Shown here: piece after piece, positions 9,319 through 17,881 of the stretch
How positions within the stretch are numbered: the first letter of the stretch is position 1
Layout of the letters: each line of letters starts with the position of its first letter
Assembly: GCA_044226785.1 (NCBI GenBank)
Contig: JBGAGK010000002.1
Location: 186,001 to 250,000 of the forward strand
Length of the DNA: 64,000 nt
Source of the DNA: TMP-86 sp039807285
GTDB taxonomy: Bacteria; Pseudomonadota; Gammaproteobacteria; Steroidobacterales; Steroidobacteraceae
Reading direction: 5' to 3'
Notes under the pieces: generated by a model
What the model was told of the DNA's origin: nothing
The model's input: the letters and a program-made list of their open reading frames with translations, nothing else
Database searches by the model: none
Program-made: the position numbers and the translations under genes

Positions 9319-10317
9319 ATGGGCCTTGCGTCCGACAATCCGATGCTGCGCATCGCGCATGCAGCGTTGCCGCTGTGGGGGCTGGATGCCATCGACGTCG
9401 CTCCGATCAAGGTCCGGGAGAACGCCGTGTATGCGGTGACTCTGCGGGACCGGAAAAAGGTGGCATTGAGGGTGCACCGGCTGGGCTATCACAGTGACCG
9501 CGCACTGGAGTCCGAGGCCCACTGGTGTGAGGCGCTGGTGGCAGCCGGAATCGAAGTGCCGGCGCTGAGGCGGTCCCGATCCGGCCGCACATTCGAACGC
9601 GTGAGTGCAGTGGGTGCGGGTGATGCACGACAGGTGGATGTGTTCGAGTGGATCGAAGGCGCGCCGTTGGGCACCACAGAAGGTGGGGTCAGCGGTGATG
9701 CGGCCACGCTCGTCCGCAACTACGACACCATCGGGCAGTTGGCGGCGCGCATGCATAATCAGGCCCAGCACTGGCGCGCTCCGGAAGGATTTGCCCGGCA
9801 CGCCTGGGACCTTGACGGCCTCGCCGGCGAGCATCCCCTGTGGGGCCGATTCTGGGAACTCGAAGCGCTGTCAGCGCCGCAGCGCCGGGTGTTCGAACGG
9901 CTCCGCGAGCGCCTGCAGGTCGAGCTTGCGCAGTGGGGCGCGGCCGATGACCGCTTCGGCCTCATCCATGCGGATCTGGTGCCCGAGAATGTCATGGTGG
10001 GGCCCGCGGGGCTTCGGATCATCGATTTCGACGATGCCGGACACGGATGGCATCTGTTCGAGATCGCGACCAGCCTGTATTTCATCCGCCACGAACCGTA
10101 CTATGCGGTGGCACGCGATGCCCTGATCAGCGGATACCGGCGTCATCGCTCGTTGGCCGATGAGGCCGTGGAGCGGTTGCCCCTGTTCATGGCTGCGCGT
10201 GGCAGCACCTACCTGGGCTGGGTCCATAGCCGGCAGGCGGAGCCCGCCGCACGTGAGCTCACGCCGGTAATCGTGGATCTGGGTCTGAAGGCTGCGCAGG
10301 AGTATCTGGGTAGGTGA
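9319..10317 (+). CDS. APH-family small-molecule kinase
   Basis: A 332-residue aminoglycoside-phosphotransferase-fold kinase, cytoplasmic. The catalytic loop HADLVPEN is at residues 217-224 (D219 as base), followed by the metal-binding IIDFDDAG at 234-241; the N-lobe has the ALRVHR lysine/arginine strand. Members of this fold phosphorylate homoserine, choline, ethanolamine, hydroxylysine and similar compounds. Only 3 bp separate it from the phospho-lyase-like gene, so its product is probably that enzyme's substrate, as with the human HYKK-PHYKPL and ETNK-ETNPPL pairs (family knowledge; link here inferred). An antibiotic-resistance role is unlikely in this context. Confidence 0.8.
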   Translation: MGLASDNPMLRIAHAALPLWGLDAIDVAPIKVRENAVYAVTLRDRKKVALRVHRLGYHSDRALESEAHWCEALVAAGIEVPALRRSRSGRTFERVSAVGAGDARQVDVFEWIEGAPLGTTEGGVSGDAATLVRNYDTIGQLAARMHNQAQHWRAPEGFARHAWDLDGLAGEHPLWGRFWELEALSAPQRRVFERLRERLQVELAQWGAADDRFGLIHADLVPENVMVGPAGLRIIDFDDAGHGWHLFEIATSLYFIRHEPYYAVARDALISGYRRHRSLADEAVERLPLFMAARGSTYLGWVHSRQAEPAARELTPVIVDLGLKAAQEYLGR

Positions 10318-10366
10318 GGCGGGCAGCCGTGGTCCGGTTCGTGAGTGCGAGTGGACGGGAGGGGTG

Positions 10367-10825
10367 ATGGCGGGACTGTGGTTCGACGAACTGGAAGTGG
10401 GACAGGTTTTCCGGCATGCGATCCGTCGGACCGTGACCGAGACCGACAACCTGCTCATCACCACGATTACGCACAATCCCGCGCAATTGCACCTGGACGA
10501 GGAATACATGCGCACCACCCGGTTTGGTGCGCGCATCGTGAATTCGGTGTTCACACTGGGCCTGATGGTCGGTGTATCGGTGGGCGACACGACACTGGGA
10601 ACGGCCGTGGCCAATCTGGGCTGGGATGAGGTGCGCTTTCCCCGGCCGGTATTTGCGGGGGACACCTTGCGGGTGGAGACCGAAGTGGTGGAATTGCGCG
10701 AGTCCCGATCCCGGCCCGACCAGGGGATCGTCACGTTCGTGCACCGGGCCTACAACCAGCGCGATGAACTGGTGGCCTCGTGCAAACGCACCGGCCTGCA
10801 GCGCAGGAAACCGGCCGCGCCATGA
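10367..10825 (+). CDS. MaoC-family hotdog hydratase
   Basis: A 152-residue single-hotdog (R)-enoyl-CoA hydratase-type protein. The segment THNPAQLHLDEEYMRTTRFG followed by IVNSVFTLGLMVG is the form seen in MaoC proteins encoded beside CitE-like lyases (mesaconyl- or itaconyl-CoA hydratase type). ATG at 10367 was chosen because a purine-rich GGGAGGGG lies just upstream; a GTG one codon earlier is possible. The stop overlaps the next start. Acts on a branched or dicarboxylic enoyl-CoA in the cytoplasm (inference). Confidence 0.8.
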   Translation: MAGLWFDELEVGQVFRHAIRRTVTETDNLLITTITHNPAQLHLDEEYMRTTRFGARIVNSVFTLGLMVGVSVGDTTLGTAVANLGWDEVRFPRPVFAGDTLRVETEVVELRESRSRPDQGIVTFVHRAYNQRDELVASCKRTGLQRRKPAAP

Positions 10826-11715
10826 CCCTGCGATCCTGGCTGTTCGTTCCGGCGGATTCGGACAGGAAGCTCGCCCGCGCCCAGTCCGCCGGCGCCGACG
10901 CCCTGATCCTGGATCTCGAGGATTCGGTCGCTCCTCCTCACAAGGAGACGGCGCGCCGGATGGCCCGCGAGTTCCTGCAGCAGCATCCGCCAGGGGGGCG
11001 GCGCACGCCTTGCTGGGTGCGCATCAACGCTCTGGGTTCGGGTGAAGCGCTGTCGGACCTCAGGGAAGTCACGGGTGCGGCACCGGATGGCATCATCATG
11101 CCCAAGGCGGAGGGCGTGGTCGATGTGGAGCGATTGTCACATTACCTGGATGCATTCGAGATGCAGCATGGCCTTGCGAACGGATCGGTGAAGGTCCTGC
11201 CCATTGCCACCGAGACGGCCGCCGCCGTATTCCGGCTGGGCGAATATGCGAACACTGGCCTGCCGAGGTTGCAGGGGCTGACCTGGGGTGCGGAGGATCT
11301 GGCCACGGCGGTTGGCGCGCTGGGTAACCGGAATCCGGACGGGCAGTGGAGCTGCGCCTACCAGACTGCACGGGCTCTGTGCCTGCTGGCTGCGCGGGCG
11401 GCCGGGGTCCAGGCAGTGGAGACGGTGTTCGTCGATTTTCGCGACAGCGAGGGCCTGCGCGCAACTTCCCGGCAGGCGCGCTTCGAAGGCTTTACCGGCC
11501 GTCTTGCCATCCATCCCGATCAGGTTGCCATCATCAACGAGTGTTTCGTTCCATCGAAGGACGAAGTCGAGCGGGCGCGGCGCATCGTCGATGCCTTCGC
11601 AAGGTCTCCCGATTCAGGCACGGTCTCGATCGACGGTGCGATGTACGACATTCCCCATCTGAGGCAGGCACATCAGACGCTGGAACAGGCCGGCAGCAGC
11701 CGGCCTGTGGCCTGA
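10822..11715 (+). CDS. CitE-like CoA ester lyase
   Basis: A 297-residue HpcH/HpaI-CitE TIM-barrel protein. N-terminal LRSWLFVPADSDRKLARA and LILDLEDSV are family hallmarks; the Mg-binding acidic residues sit in IATETAAAVF and WGAEDLATAVG. Such proteins cleave malyl-, methylmalyl-, citramalyl- or HMG-type CoA thioesters by a retro-Claisen step. With the MaoC gene just before it (4-nt overlap) it would hydrate and split an unsaturated dicarboxyl-CoA to central metabolites. Last gene of the operon; its 3' end overlaps the convergent fahA by 43 nt. Confidence 0.83.
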   Translation: MTLRSWLFVPADSDRKLARAQSAGADALILDLEDSVAPPHKETARRMAREFLQQHPPGGRRTPCWVRINALGSGEALSDLREVTGAAPDGIIMPKAEGVVDVERLSHYLDAFEMQHGLANGSVKVLPIATETAAAVFRLGEYANTGLPRLQGLTWGAEDLATAVGALGNRNPDGQWSCAYQTARALCLLAARAAGVQAVETVFVDFRDSEGLRATSRQARFEGFTGRLAIHPDQVAIINECFVPSKDEVERARRIVDAFARSPDSGTVSIDGAMYDIPHLRQAHQTLEQAGSSRPVA

Positions 11716-13001
11716 CCGAAGCCTATCCGCCGGTGCCCGGGCGACTCGCACCAGGCACGCAGGCTGATCTCGTCGCCGTCCTCGAGGAAGGTGCGCTGCT
11801 CGCCTTGCGGAAGGGTCAGCGGCCGCTTGCCGCCAGCGGAAAGCTCCAGGAGCGATCCGGCCTCATCGGGGGCAGGCCCGGACTGGGTGCCGGTACCCAG
11901 CAGATCCCCGGGTTGCAGGTTGCAGCCATTGACGGTGTGGTGTGTCAGGAGTTGCTCCACCGTCCAGTAGGAGTGGCGGAAGGAACTGCGTGACAGGCGC
12001 ATTGGCGCATCGCCCCGCGCCCGCATGCCAGCGGTCGAAATGCAGGCTTCCAGCTGGATGTCCAGTGCGCCAGCTGCGCGCTGCTGCTGGCTGTCCAGAT
12101 ACGCCAGTGGTGCGGGGTCGGAAGGTGCGCGCGTGTGAGGTATCCGGAAAGGTGCAAGCGCCTCCCAGGTGACGATCCAGGGCGAGATCGTGGTGGCGAA
12201 ATTCTTGGCCAGGAAAGGACCCAGAGGTTGATATTCCCATGCCTGGATGTCGCGGGCCGACCAGTCGTTGAGCAGGCACATTCCGAAAACGTGCGATGCC
12301 GCCTCATCCAGCACGATGGCCTGACCCCGCTCATTGCCGGGTCCGACGAAAATCCCCAGTTCCAGTTCGTAGTCCATGCGCGCACTGGGCGCGAGTATCG
12401 GTACCGTCTGTCCCGGAGGCAGGCGCTGTCCCATGGGGCGCGGAAATTGCTGGCCTGATACATCGATGGAGGAACTGCGGCCGTGGTAGCCGATGGGTAC
12501 CCAGCGGTAGTTGGGCAGCAGGGGATTGTCGGGCCGGAACAATCGCCCCACGGCGGTGGCGTGATGAATCGAGGCATAAAAATCCGTGTAATCTCCGATC
12601 TGCGCCGGTACCCGCATGCGGGCCTGCGACTGGGGCACCAGGCACGGCGACACGCGGTCGCGCTCGGCGCAGGAATCCACGAGCAGATCGAACAGGCCCG
12701 ATCGCAACGGATGCCAGTGCCGGTCACCCAGGGCCATGTACTGGTTCAGGGTGGGCTGTGCTGCACTGGTCAGGCCTTGCAGGACTTCTTCCCGGAGAAG
12801 ACCTGTGGCCAGGAGCAACTGCAGGTCCAGGACGAATTCGCCGATGGCAACGCCCCCCCGCCAGGTCTCCGATGTCCCCGCGCGCCGGAACACGCCGAAT
12901 GGCAGGTTCTGGATGGGAAAATCCGCGCCCGGTGCGTTGGCCGAGTCCACCCAGCTGCGCGCCGCGGGGTCGTGAGTGGCATTGAGCGTCGCCACGCTCA
13001 T
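11673..13001 (-). CDS. fahA: Fumarylacetoacetase
   Basis: A 442-residue enzyme that splits fumarylacetoacetate into fumarate and acetoacetate, the last step of tyrosine/homogentisate degradation. The active-site segment DYTDFYASIHHATAVG has the metal ligand D140 and catalytic base H147; GYHGRSSSI and the LLNDWSARDIQAWEY and PLGPFLAKNF blocks are also family-specific. The start overlaps the hmgA stop by 4 nt, so hmgA-fahA form one unit. Its 3' end runs 43 nt into citE on the other strand. Confidence 0.95.
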   Translation of the reverse strand: MSVATLNATHDPAARSWVDSANAPGADFPIQNLPFGVFRRAGTSETWRGGVAIGEFVLDLQLLLATGLLREEVLQGLTSAAQPTLNQYMALGDRHWHPLRSGLFDLLVDSCAERDRVSPCLVPQSQARMRVPAQIGDYTDFYASIHHATAVGRLFRPDNPLLPNYRWVPIGYHGRSSSIDVSGQQFPRPMGQRLPPGQTVPILAPSARMDYELELGIFVGPGNERGQAIVLDEAASHVFGMCLLNDWSARDIQAWEYQPLGPFLAKNFATTISPWIVTWEALAPFRIPHTRAPSDPAPLAYLDSQQQRAAGALDIQLEACISTAGMRARGDAPMRLSRSSFRHSYWTVEQLLTHHTVNGCNLQPGDLLGTGTQSGPAPDEAGSLLELSAGGKRPLTLPQGEQRTFLEDGDEISLRAWCESPGHRRIGFGQATGRLLPACSSV

Positions 13002-14314
13002 GGCCGGCTCGCATCGAAATGCCGTGCAAGCCCGAGCCAGTGATCGCGGTAATCGGTCTGCAGGCGCGGTGTGCCACCCATCAGGGCTGCGCGAGCCGGC
13101 CGCAAGGGGAGCCGTGTCTCGAACATGAAGGCCATGGTGTCGGCCACGAACTGCGGAGTGTTCGTGTCGAGAGCGCTGGCGCGCTCGAAGGTCTGTGCGT
13201 CGGGGCCGTGGCCGCTCATGCAGTTGTGCAACGATGAACCTCCGGGCACGAAGCCGACGGCCTTGGCGTCGTAGATTCCCTGGATCAGGCCCATGAATTC
13301 GCTGGCGACGTTACGATGGAACCACGGAGGCCGGAACGTATCGCGTCCCGTCAGCCAGCGCGGTGGGAAAATCACGAAATCGATGTTGCCGGTTCCCGCG
13401 GTCTCGCTGGGGGACTGCAGCACCAGGAAGATCGATGGGTCGGGATGATCGAACGAGATCGAACCGATGGCATTGAAGCGCCGCAGGTCATACTTGTAGG
13501 GCACGTGAGTGCCGTGCCATGCCACGACGTCGAGCGGCGAGTGGCCGATGGGCGCCGCCCAGAGACGGCCGTCGAATTTCGCAAGGAGCGTCGCGGGTAC
13601 TTCACGGTCCTCGTAGCGCGCAGTCGGCACCTGGAAGTCGCGCGCATTGGCCAGGCCGTTCGAACCGATGGGTCCCAGGTCGGGCAGCCGCAGGGGCGCA
13701 CCGTGGTTTTCGCAGATGTATCCGCGAGCGGCAGGACAGTCCAGGGACACGCGAAAACGCAGCCCGCGCGGAATCACCGCAATCTCGAGAGGCGATATTC
13801 CGATGCGCCCGAGTTCAGTATCGATCTGCAGGGTGCCTTCCTGGGGCACGATCAGCCATTCGCCGTCCGCGGTGTAGAAGTAGCGGTCCTGCATGGAGCG
13901 GTTTGCCGCATACAGGTAGATGGCGCCTCCGGTGAAGCCGGCCGCCGAGCCATTCCCGGCCATGGGGAACAGGCCGTCGATGAAATCGGTGGGTTCGACC
14001 GGGACTGGCAGCGGATCCCAGCGCAGCTGGTTGGGTGTCGGCGGGAGCAGTTGCAGGGCATCCAGATGCGCATGCGGTTGCGCACGGAACTCGCCATGCA
14101 CCACGGCCGGACGGATGCGGTACAGCCATGAGCGGCGATTGGCATGTCGCGGCGCTGCGAAGGCCGTGCCGGACAGCTGCTCGGCATACAGACCATAGGC
14201 ACAGCGTTGCGGCGAGTTCCTGCCCTCGGGGAGGGCGCCGGGCAGGGCCTCGCTGGCGAATTCGTTGCCGAATCCGCTCATGTAAGCCGGAACACTGGAC
14301 TGCGATGCACTCAT
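12998..14314 (-). CDS. hmgA: Homogentisate 1,2-dioxygenase
   Basis: A 438-residue non-heme iron ring-cleavage enzyme turning homogentisate into maleylacetoacetate. Starts with the typical YMSGFGNEFASEALPGALP; the iron-site region is RDTFRPPWFHRNVASEFMGL, followed by GGSSLHNCMSGHGPD. Full family length. No maleylacetoacetate isomerase or 4-hydroxyphenylpyruvate dioxygenase gene is in the window, so the rest of the pathway is encoded elsewhere. No clear ribosome-binding site before the ATG; a large inverted repeat begins about 15 bp upstream of it. Confidence 0.96.
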   Translation of the reverse strand: MSASQSSVPAYMSGFGNEFASEALPGALPEGRNSPQRCAYGLYAEQLSGTAFAAPRHANRRSWLYRIRPAVVHGEFRAQPHAHLDALQLLPPTPNQLRWDPLPVPVEPTDFIDGLFPMAGNGSAAGFTGGAIYLYAANRSMQDRYFYTADGEWLIVPQEGTLQIDTELGRIGISPLEIAVIPRGLRFRVSLDCPAARGYICENHGAPLRLPDLGPIGSNGLANARDFQVPTARYEDREVPATLLAKFDGRLWAAPIGHSPLDVVAWHGTHVPYKYDLRRFNAIGSISFDHPDPSIFLVLQSPSETAGTGNIDFVIFPPRWLTGRDTFRPPWFHRNVASEFMGLIQGIYDAKAVGFVPGGSSLHNCMSGHGPDAQTFERASALDTNTPQFVADTMAFMFETRLPLRPARAALMGGTPRLQTDYRDHWLGLARHFDASRP

Positions 14315-14328
14315 GGGGAATCCGTGAC

Positions 14329-14375
14329 AACCATATTATCCGATGCGCGTTGCGCAGTCGCGCATCGGTATGGTT
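14329..14375. repeat. Large inverted repeat between hmgA and the indolepyruvate oxidoreductase gene
   Basis: Outer arms AACCATA (14329-14335) and TATGGTT (14369-14375) and inner arms CCGATGCGCG (14340-14349) and CGCGCATCGG (14359-14368) are both perfectly complementary, with an unpaired TTAT on one side and a 9-nt centre. It lies 14 bp from the hmgA ATG and 13 bp from the oxidoreductase ATG, so it can be an operator shared by both genes or a hairpin in both leaders. Confidence 0.75.
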
Positions 14376-14388
14376 CCATCTGCAGACC

Positions 14389-17300
14389 ATGGAGCCTCGA
14401 CTGGATGACAAGTACACCCGGCACAGCGGACGCATCCTGCTCAATGGCGTTCAGGCCCTGGTGCGCCTGCCACTGATGCAGCGGGCGCGCGATGCAGCGG
14501 CGGGGCTCAACACGGCCGGGTACATCAGCGGTTATCGCGGGTCTCCGCTGGGCAGCTATGACATGCAGCTTGCACTGGAGAAATCGCGCCTCACTGCTGC
14601 GGGTATCCACTTCCAGCCCGGAGTGAACGAAGACCTCGCGGCCACGGCCATCTGGGGCACACAGCAGGTCGGCTTGCTGCCGGAACCCAGGGTCGATGGT
14701 GTCTTTGCGATCTGGTATGGCAAGGGTCCCGGCGTCGACCGGTCGGGGGATCCGATCAAGCATGGCAATCGAATGGGCAGCGCGCCTCACGGCGGCGTGC
14801 TTCTGGTGGTCGGGGACGATCATGGGGGCAAGAGTTCCACCACGGCCCATCAGAGTGAACAGGCTCTGGCGGCAAACGGTGTGCCGGTGCTGTATCCGGC
14901 AACGCTGCGTGAATACCTCGAACTCGGCCTGCATGGATTTGCGCTGTCCCGCTTCAGCGGTACCTGGGTGGCATTCAAATGCGTCAATGAGACTGTCGAG
15001 AGCACGGCAACGGTCGACCTCGATGGCTGGCCGGAGATCAGCGTTCCGGAGGGCGGGCCTTCCGGGCCCGCCGTGCATGTGCGCCATGCGTTCGATCCGC
15101 TTGGCGATGATGTGCGTCTCCAGGATCTCAAGTTGCCACTGGTGCAGCGTTATGTCCGGCACAACAGGCTCGACCGCATCGTGCACGACGGAGGTGCGCG
15201 ATGCCTTGGCATCGTGGCGGCCGGAAAGGCCTGGCTGGATGTGGAAGAGGCATTGCAGATGCTGGGCCTTTCTGCTGCCCGGCTCAGGCAGCTCGGCGTC
15301 GCCGCATACAAGCCAGCGCTGATCTGGCCGCTCGAACCTGAAGGGTTGGTGGAATTCGCGCGCGGCCGGCGCGAACTGCTGTTCGTGGAGGAGAAGGCTC
15401 CCTTCATGGAGCAGCAGGCTGCGCGAATCCTGTTTGGGCTGCCCGATGCCGAACGGCCACGCTTGAGCGGCAAACAGGCCCCGGAGGGAGGCCCGCTGTT
15501 TTCCGGTCACGCGCCGCTCGACCCTTTGACCGTGGCGCTGATCGTCGGCGCGAGGCTCGAGGCGCTCGGACTGGCGGACGAAGACCTGATCGCGGCCTTG
15601 CGGAAACTTCGAACCCTGCAGCAACAAGGGGCGGCGATTGAAAAGCCGGCGATGGTGAGGACGCCCTGGTTCTGTTCGGGCTGCCCGCACAACACGTCCA
15701 CGAAGGTGCCCGACGGCAGCATTGCGCTGGGCGGCATCGGTTGCCACACGCTGGCGCTGTTCATGGAGCGGCGTACGCTGCCGCCGACCCACATGGGCGG
15801 CGAGGGCGCGAACTGGTGCGGCATGGCGCCGTTCAGCACGGTTCCGCATGTGTTCCAGAATCTGGGTGACGGCACCTACTTCCATTCCGGCAGTCTTGCC
15901 ATCCGCGCAGCAGTGGACAGCGGGGTCAACATCACCTACAAGATCCTGCTCAACGATGCCGTGGCCATGACCGGGGGGCAGGCGGTTGAAGGGCGGCTGT
16001 CCTGCGCCGAGATCACGCGCCAGTTGCGTGCGGAGCGGGTTCAGCGGATCGCCGTGGTGAGCGATGACATCGGCAGGTACAGGGACCGCAGCAGGTTTGC
16101 CCCCGGTGTCACGTTTCATGACCGGACACTGCTCGATGCCGTGCAGCGGGAGCTGCGAGAGGTCCGCGGAGTCAGCGCGATCATCTACGAGCAGACCTGC
16201 GCGGCCGAGAAGCGCCGGCGGCGCAAGCGGGGCACGATGGAAAATCCATCGCGGCGTGTGTTCATCAATGAACAGGTCTGCGAGGGCTGCGGGGACTGTT
16301 CGGTACAGTCCAATTGCGTGTCGATATTGCCCAGGGAGACACCCTTCGGGCGCAAACGCCAGATCGACCAGTCATCCTGCAACAAGGACTATTCATGCGT
16401 GAACGGCTTTTGCCCTTCGTTCGTGACGATCGAGGGAGTTGAGCCGCGCCGCATCGACCCGGAAAGGCAGGCGGAAGGACTGTTCACGGATCTGCCCGAT
16501 CCGCGAACATGCCAGTCCGACGAGTGCTCGGTGCTGGTCGCGGGCATCGGTGGCACGGGCATCGTCACGATTGGCGCGGTACTCGCCATGGCGGCGCACC
16601 TGGAGTCCTGTCAGGTGAGCGTGTACGACATGACGGGGCTGGCCCAGAAGGGCGGTGCAGTCTTCTCCCATGTGAAGCTGAACCGGGGTCGGCAGGGCCC
16701 GCAAGCCGCACGAGTGGCGCCGGGCGGGGCGGATCTGGTGCTGGGGAGCGATCTGGTGGTGTGTGCAAGCACCGAGTCGTTGTGCAGCATGCTGTCGGGG
16801 CGAACCCGCGTCATCCTGAATGATCATCTGGTTCCAACCGGCCGGTTCCAGCTGGATCCGGATGCCGGTTTGCAGGCCGACGCCCTGCGACGGCGCATCA
16901 CGGATCAGGCGGGTGAATCGTTCACCTTTACGGTGGATGCCACGGATATCGCAACCCGGCTGCTCGGGGATGCGGTGGGCACGAACATGCTCCTGGTCGG
17001 GGTGGCGTTGCAGCGCGGTCTGCTTCCCGTATCGCTGGCCTCGGTGCGGCAGGCCATACGCCTGAACGGCGTGGCGGTCGGGTTCAACCTGCATGCGCTG
17101 GATCTGGGGCGGGTGCTGGTCGAAGCGCCCCGGCGCATTCAGGCATTGCTCCCCGGCCATGACAATGGGGAGACCGGAGAACCCAGCCTGGACGCCCTGG
17201 TGGAGATGCGTGCGCAACATCTGGTCGAGTACCAGGACGTGAAGCTCGCGCAGCGCTATCGGCAATGCGTGATGCGGGTGTTGGCGGCCGAGCGCAGTGT

Positions 17301-17820
17301 CGATCCATCCTCGACCGCACTGGCCGAGGCCGTGGCCCGGAGCTATCACAAGCTGCTTGCTTTCAAGGACGAGTATGAGGTGGCCCGACTCCACACCTCG
17401 CCTGCCTTCCGGCAGGCACTGAAGGATGCCTTTGCCGATGGCGGGCGGCTCAGGTTTCATTTCGCGCCACCCTTCCTGGCCGGGCGGGACCCGGTCACGG
17501 GAGTACCACGCAAGAAGGCTTTTGGCGAATGGATCATCCCGGTGTTGCGGGTCCTCGCGCGCATGCGGGTCCTGCGAGGCACGCGCTGGGATCCGTTTGG
17601 ATATGCGGCCGAGCGCCGCCTGGAACGGCAGCTGATCCATGACTATGAGGCGCGCCTGCAGGAACTTCTCACCGGACTGAACCGGAGCCGGCTGCCGCTT
17701 GCGATCCAGGTGGCGCAACTCCCGGAGATGATCCGCGGATTCGGACATGTCAAGGCGCGGAACGTCGATCTGGCCCGTGAGCGGCAGAGAGTCCTCATGC
17801 AGGAGTGGGAACGCACCTGA
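14389..17820 (+). CDS. Indolepyruvate:ferredoxin oxidoreductase, fused single-chain type
   Basis: About 1143 residues: the long fused IorA/IorB form that oxidatively decarboxylates aryl-pyruvates (from Trp, Phe, Tyr) to aryl-acetyl-CoA with ferredoxin. Order: pyrimidine-binding domain (YISGYRGSPLGSYD near 45), TPP domain (GGIGCHTLALF, HMGGEGANW, LLNDAVAMTGGQ), ferredoxin-like Cys cluster (CEGCGDCSVQSNC near 631 and CNKDYSCVNGFCPSF), then the gamma domain (VAGIGGTGIVTIGAVL). Start ATG at 14389 was chosen over much longer in-frame extensions because those would run into hmgA and lack family similarity. Divergent from hmgA-fahA, consistent with aromatic amino-acid catabolism. Confidence 0.9.
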   Translation: MEPRLDDKYTRHSGRILLNGVQALVRLPLMQRARDAAAGLNTAGYISGYRGSPLGSYDMQLALEKSRLTAAGIHFQPGVNEDLAATAIWGTQQVGLLPEPRVDGVFAIWYGKGPGVDRSGDPIKHGNRMGSAPHGGVLLVVGDDHGGKSSTTAHQSEQALAANGVPVLYPATLREYLELGLHGFALSRFSGTWVAFKCVNETVESTATVDLDGWPEISVPEGGPSGPAVHVRHAFDPLGDDVRLQDLKLPLVQRYVRHNRLDRIVHDGGARCLGIVAAGKAWLDVEEALQMLGLSAARLRQLGVAAYKPALIWPLEPEGLVEFARGRRELLFVEEKAPFMEQQAARILFGLPDAERPRLSGKQAPEGGPLFSGHAPLDPLTVALIVGARLEALGLADEDLIAALRKLRTLQQQGAAIEKPAMVRTPWFCSGCPHNTSTKVPDGSIALGGIGCHTLALFMERRTLPPTHMGGEGANWCGMAPFSTVPHVFQNLGDGTYFHSGSLAIRAAVDSGVNITYKILLNDAVAMTGGQAVEGRLSCAEITRQLRAERVQRIAVVSDDIGRYRDRSRFAPGVTFHDRTLLDAVQRELREVRGVSAIIYEQTCAAEKRRRRKRGTMENPSRRVFINEQVCEGCGDCSVQSNCVSILPRETPFGRKRQIDQSSCNKDYSCVNGFCPSFVTIEGVEPRRIDPERQAEGLFTDLPDPRTCQSDECSVLVAGIGGTGIVTIGAVLAMAAHLESCQVSVYDMTGLAQKGGAVFSHVKLNRGRQGPQAARVAPGGADLVLGSDLVVCASTESLCSMLSGRTRVILNDHLVPTGRFQLDPDAGLQADALRRRITDQAGESFTFTVDATDIATRLLGDAVGTNMLLVGVALQRGLLPVSLASVRQAIRLNGVAVGFNLHALDLGRVLVEAPRRIQALLPGHDNGETGEPSLDALVEMRAQHLVEYQDVKLAQRYRQCVMRVLAAERSVDPSSTALAEAVARSYHKLLAFKDEYEVARLHTSPAFRQALKDAFADGGRLRFHFAPPFLAGRDPVTGVPRKKAFGEWIIPVLRVLARMRVLRGTRWDPFGYAAERRLERQLIHDYEARLQELLTGLNRSRLPLAIQVAQLPEMIRGFGHVKARNVDLARERQRVLMQEWERT

Positions 17821-17881
17821 CGGGGCAGGCCCTGATTCGGTATGATCACGGGCTGATCCAGGGGAGCTGCTCGGTCGATCC

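Noticed and set aside
8014..9834. 606-codon open frame on the minus strand
   Set aside because: Antisense shadow of the phospho-lyase-like and kinase genes, with no family resemblance.
9319..10317. Aminoglycoside resistance gene
   Set aside because: The APH fold is shared by many metabolic kinases, and the operon context is catabolic.
14035..14388. 118-codon upstream extension of the indolepyruvate oxidoreductase
   Set aside because: It lies mostly inside hmgA on the other strand and has no similarity to the family N-terminus.
14311..16119. 602-codon open frame on the minus strand, opposite the oxidoreductase gene
   Set aside because: Shadow frame; the plus strand encodes a clear oxidoreductase.
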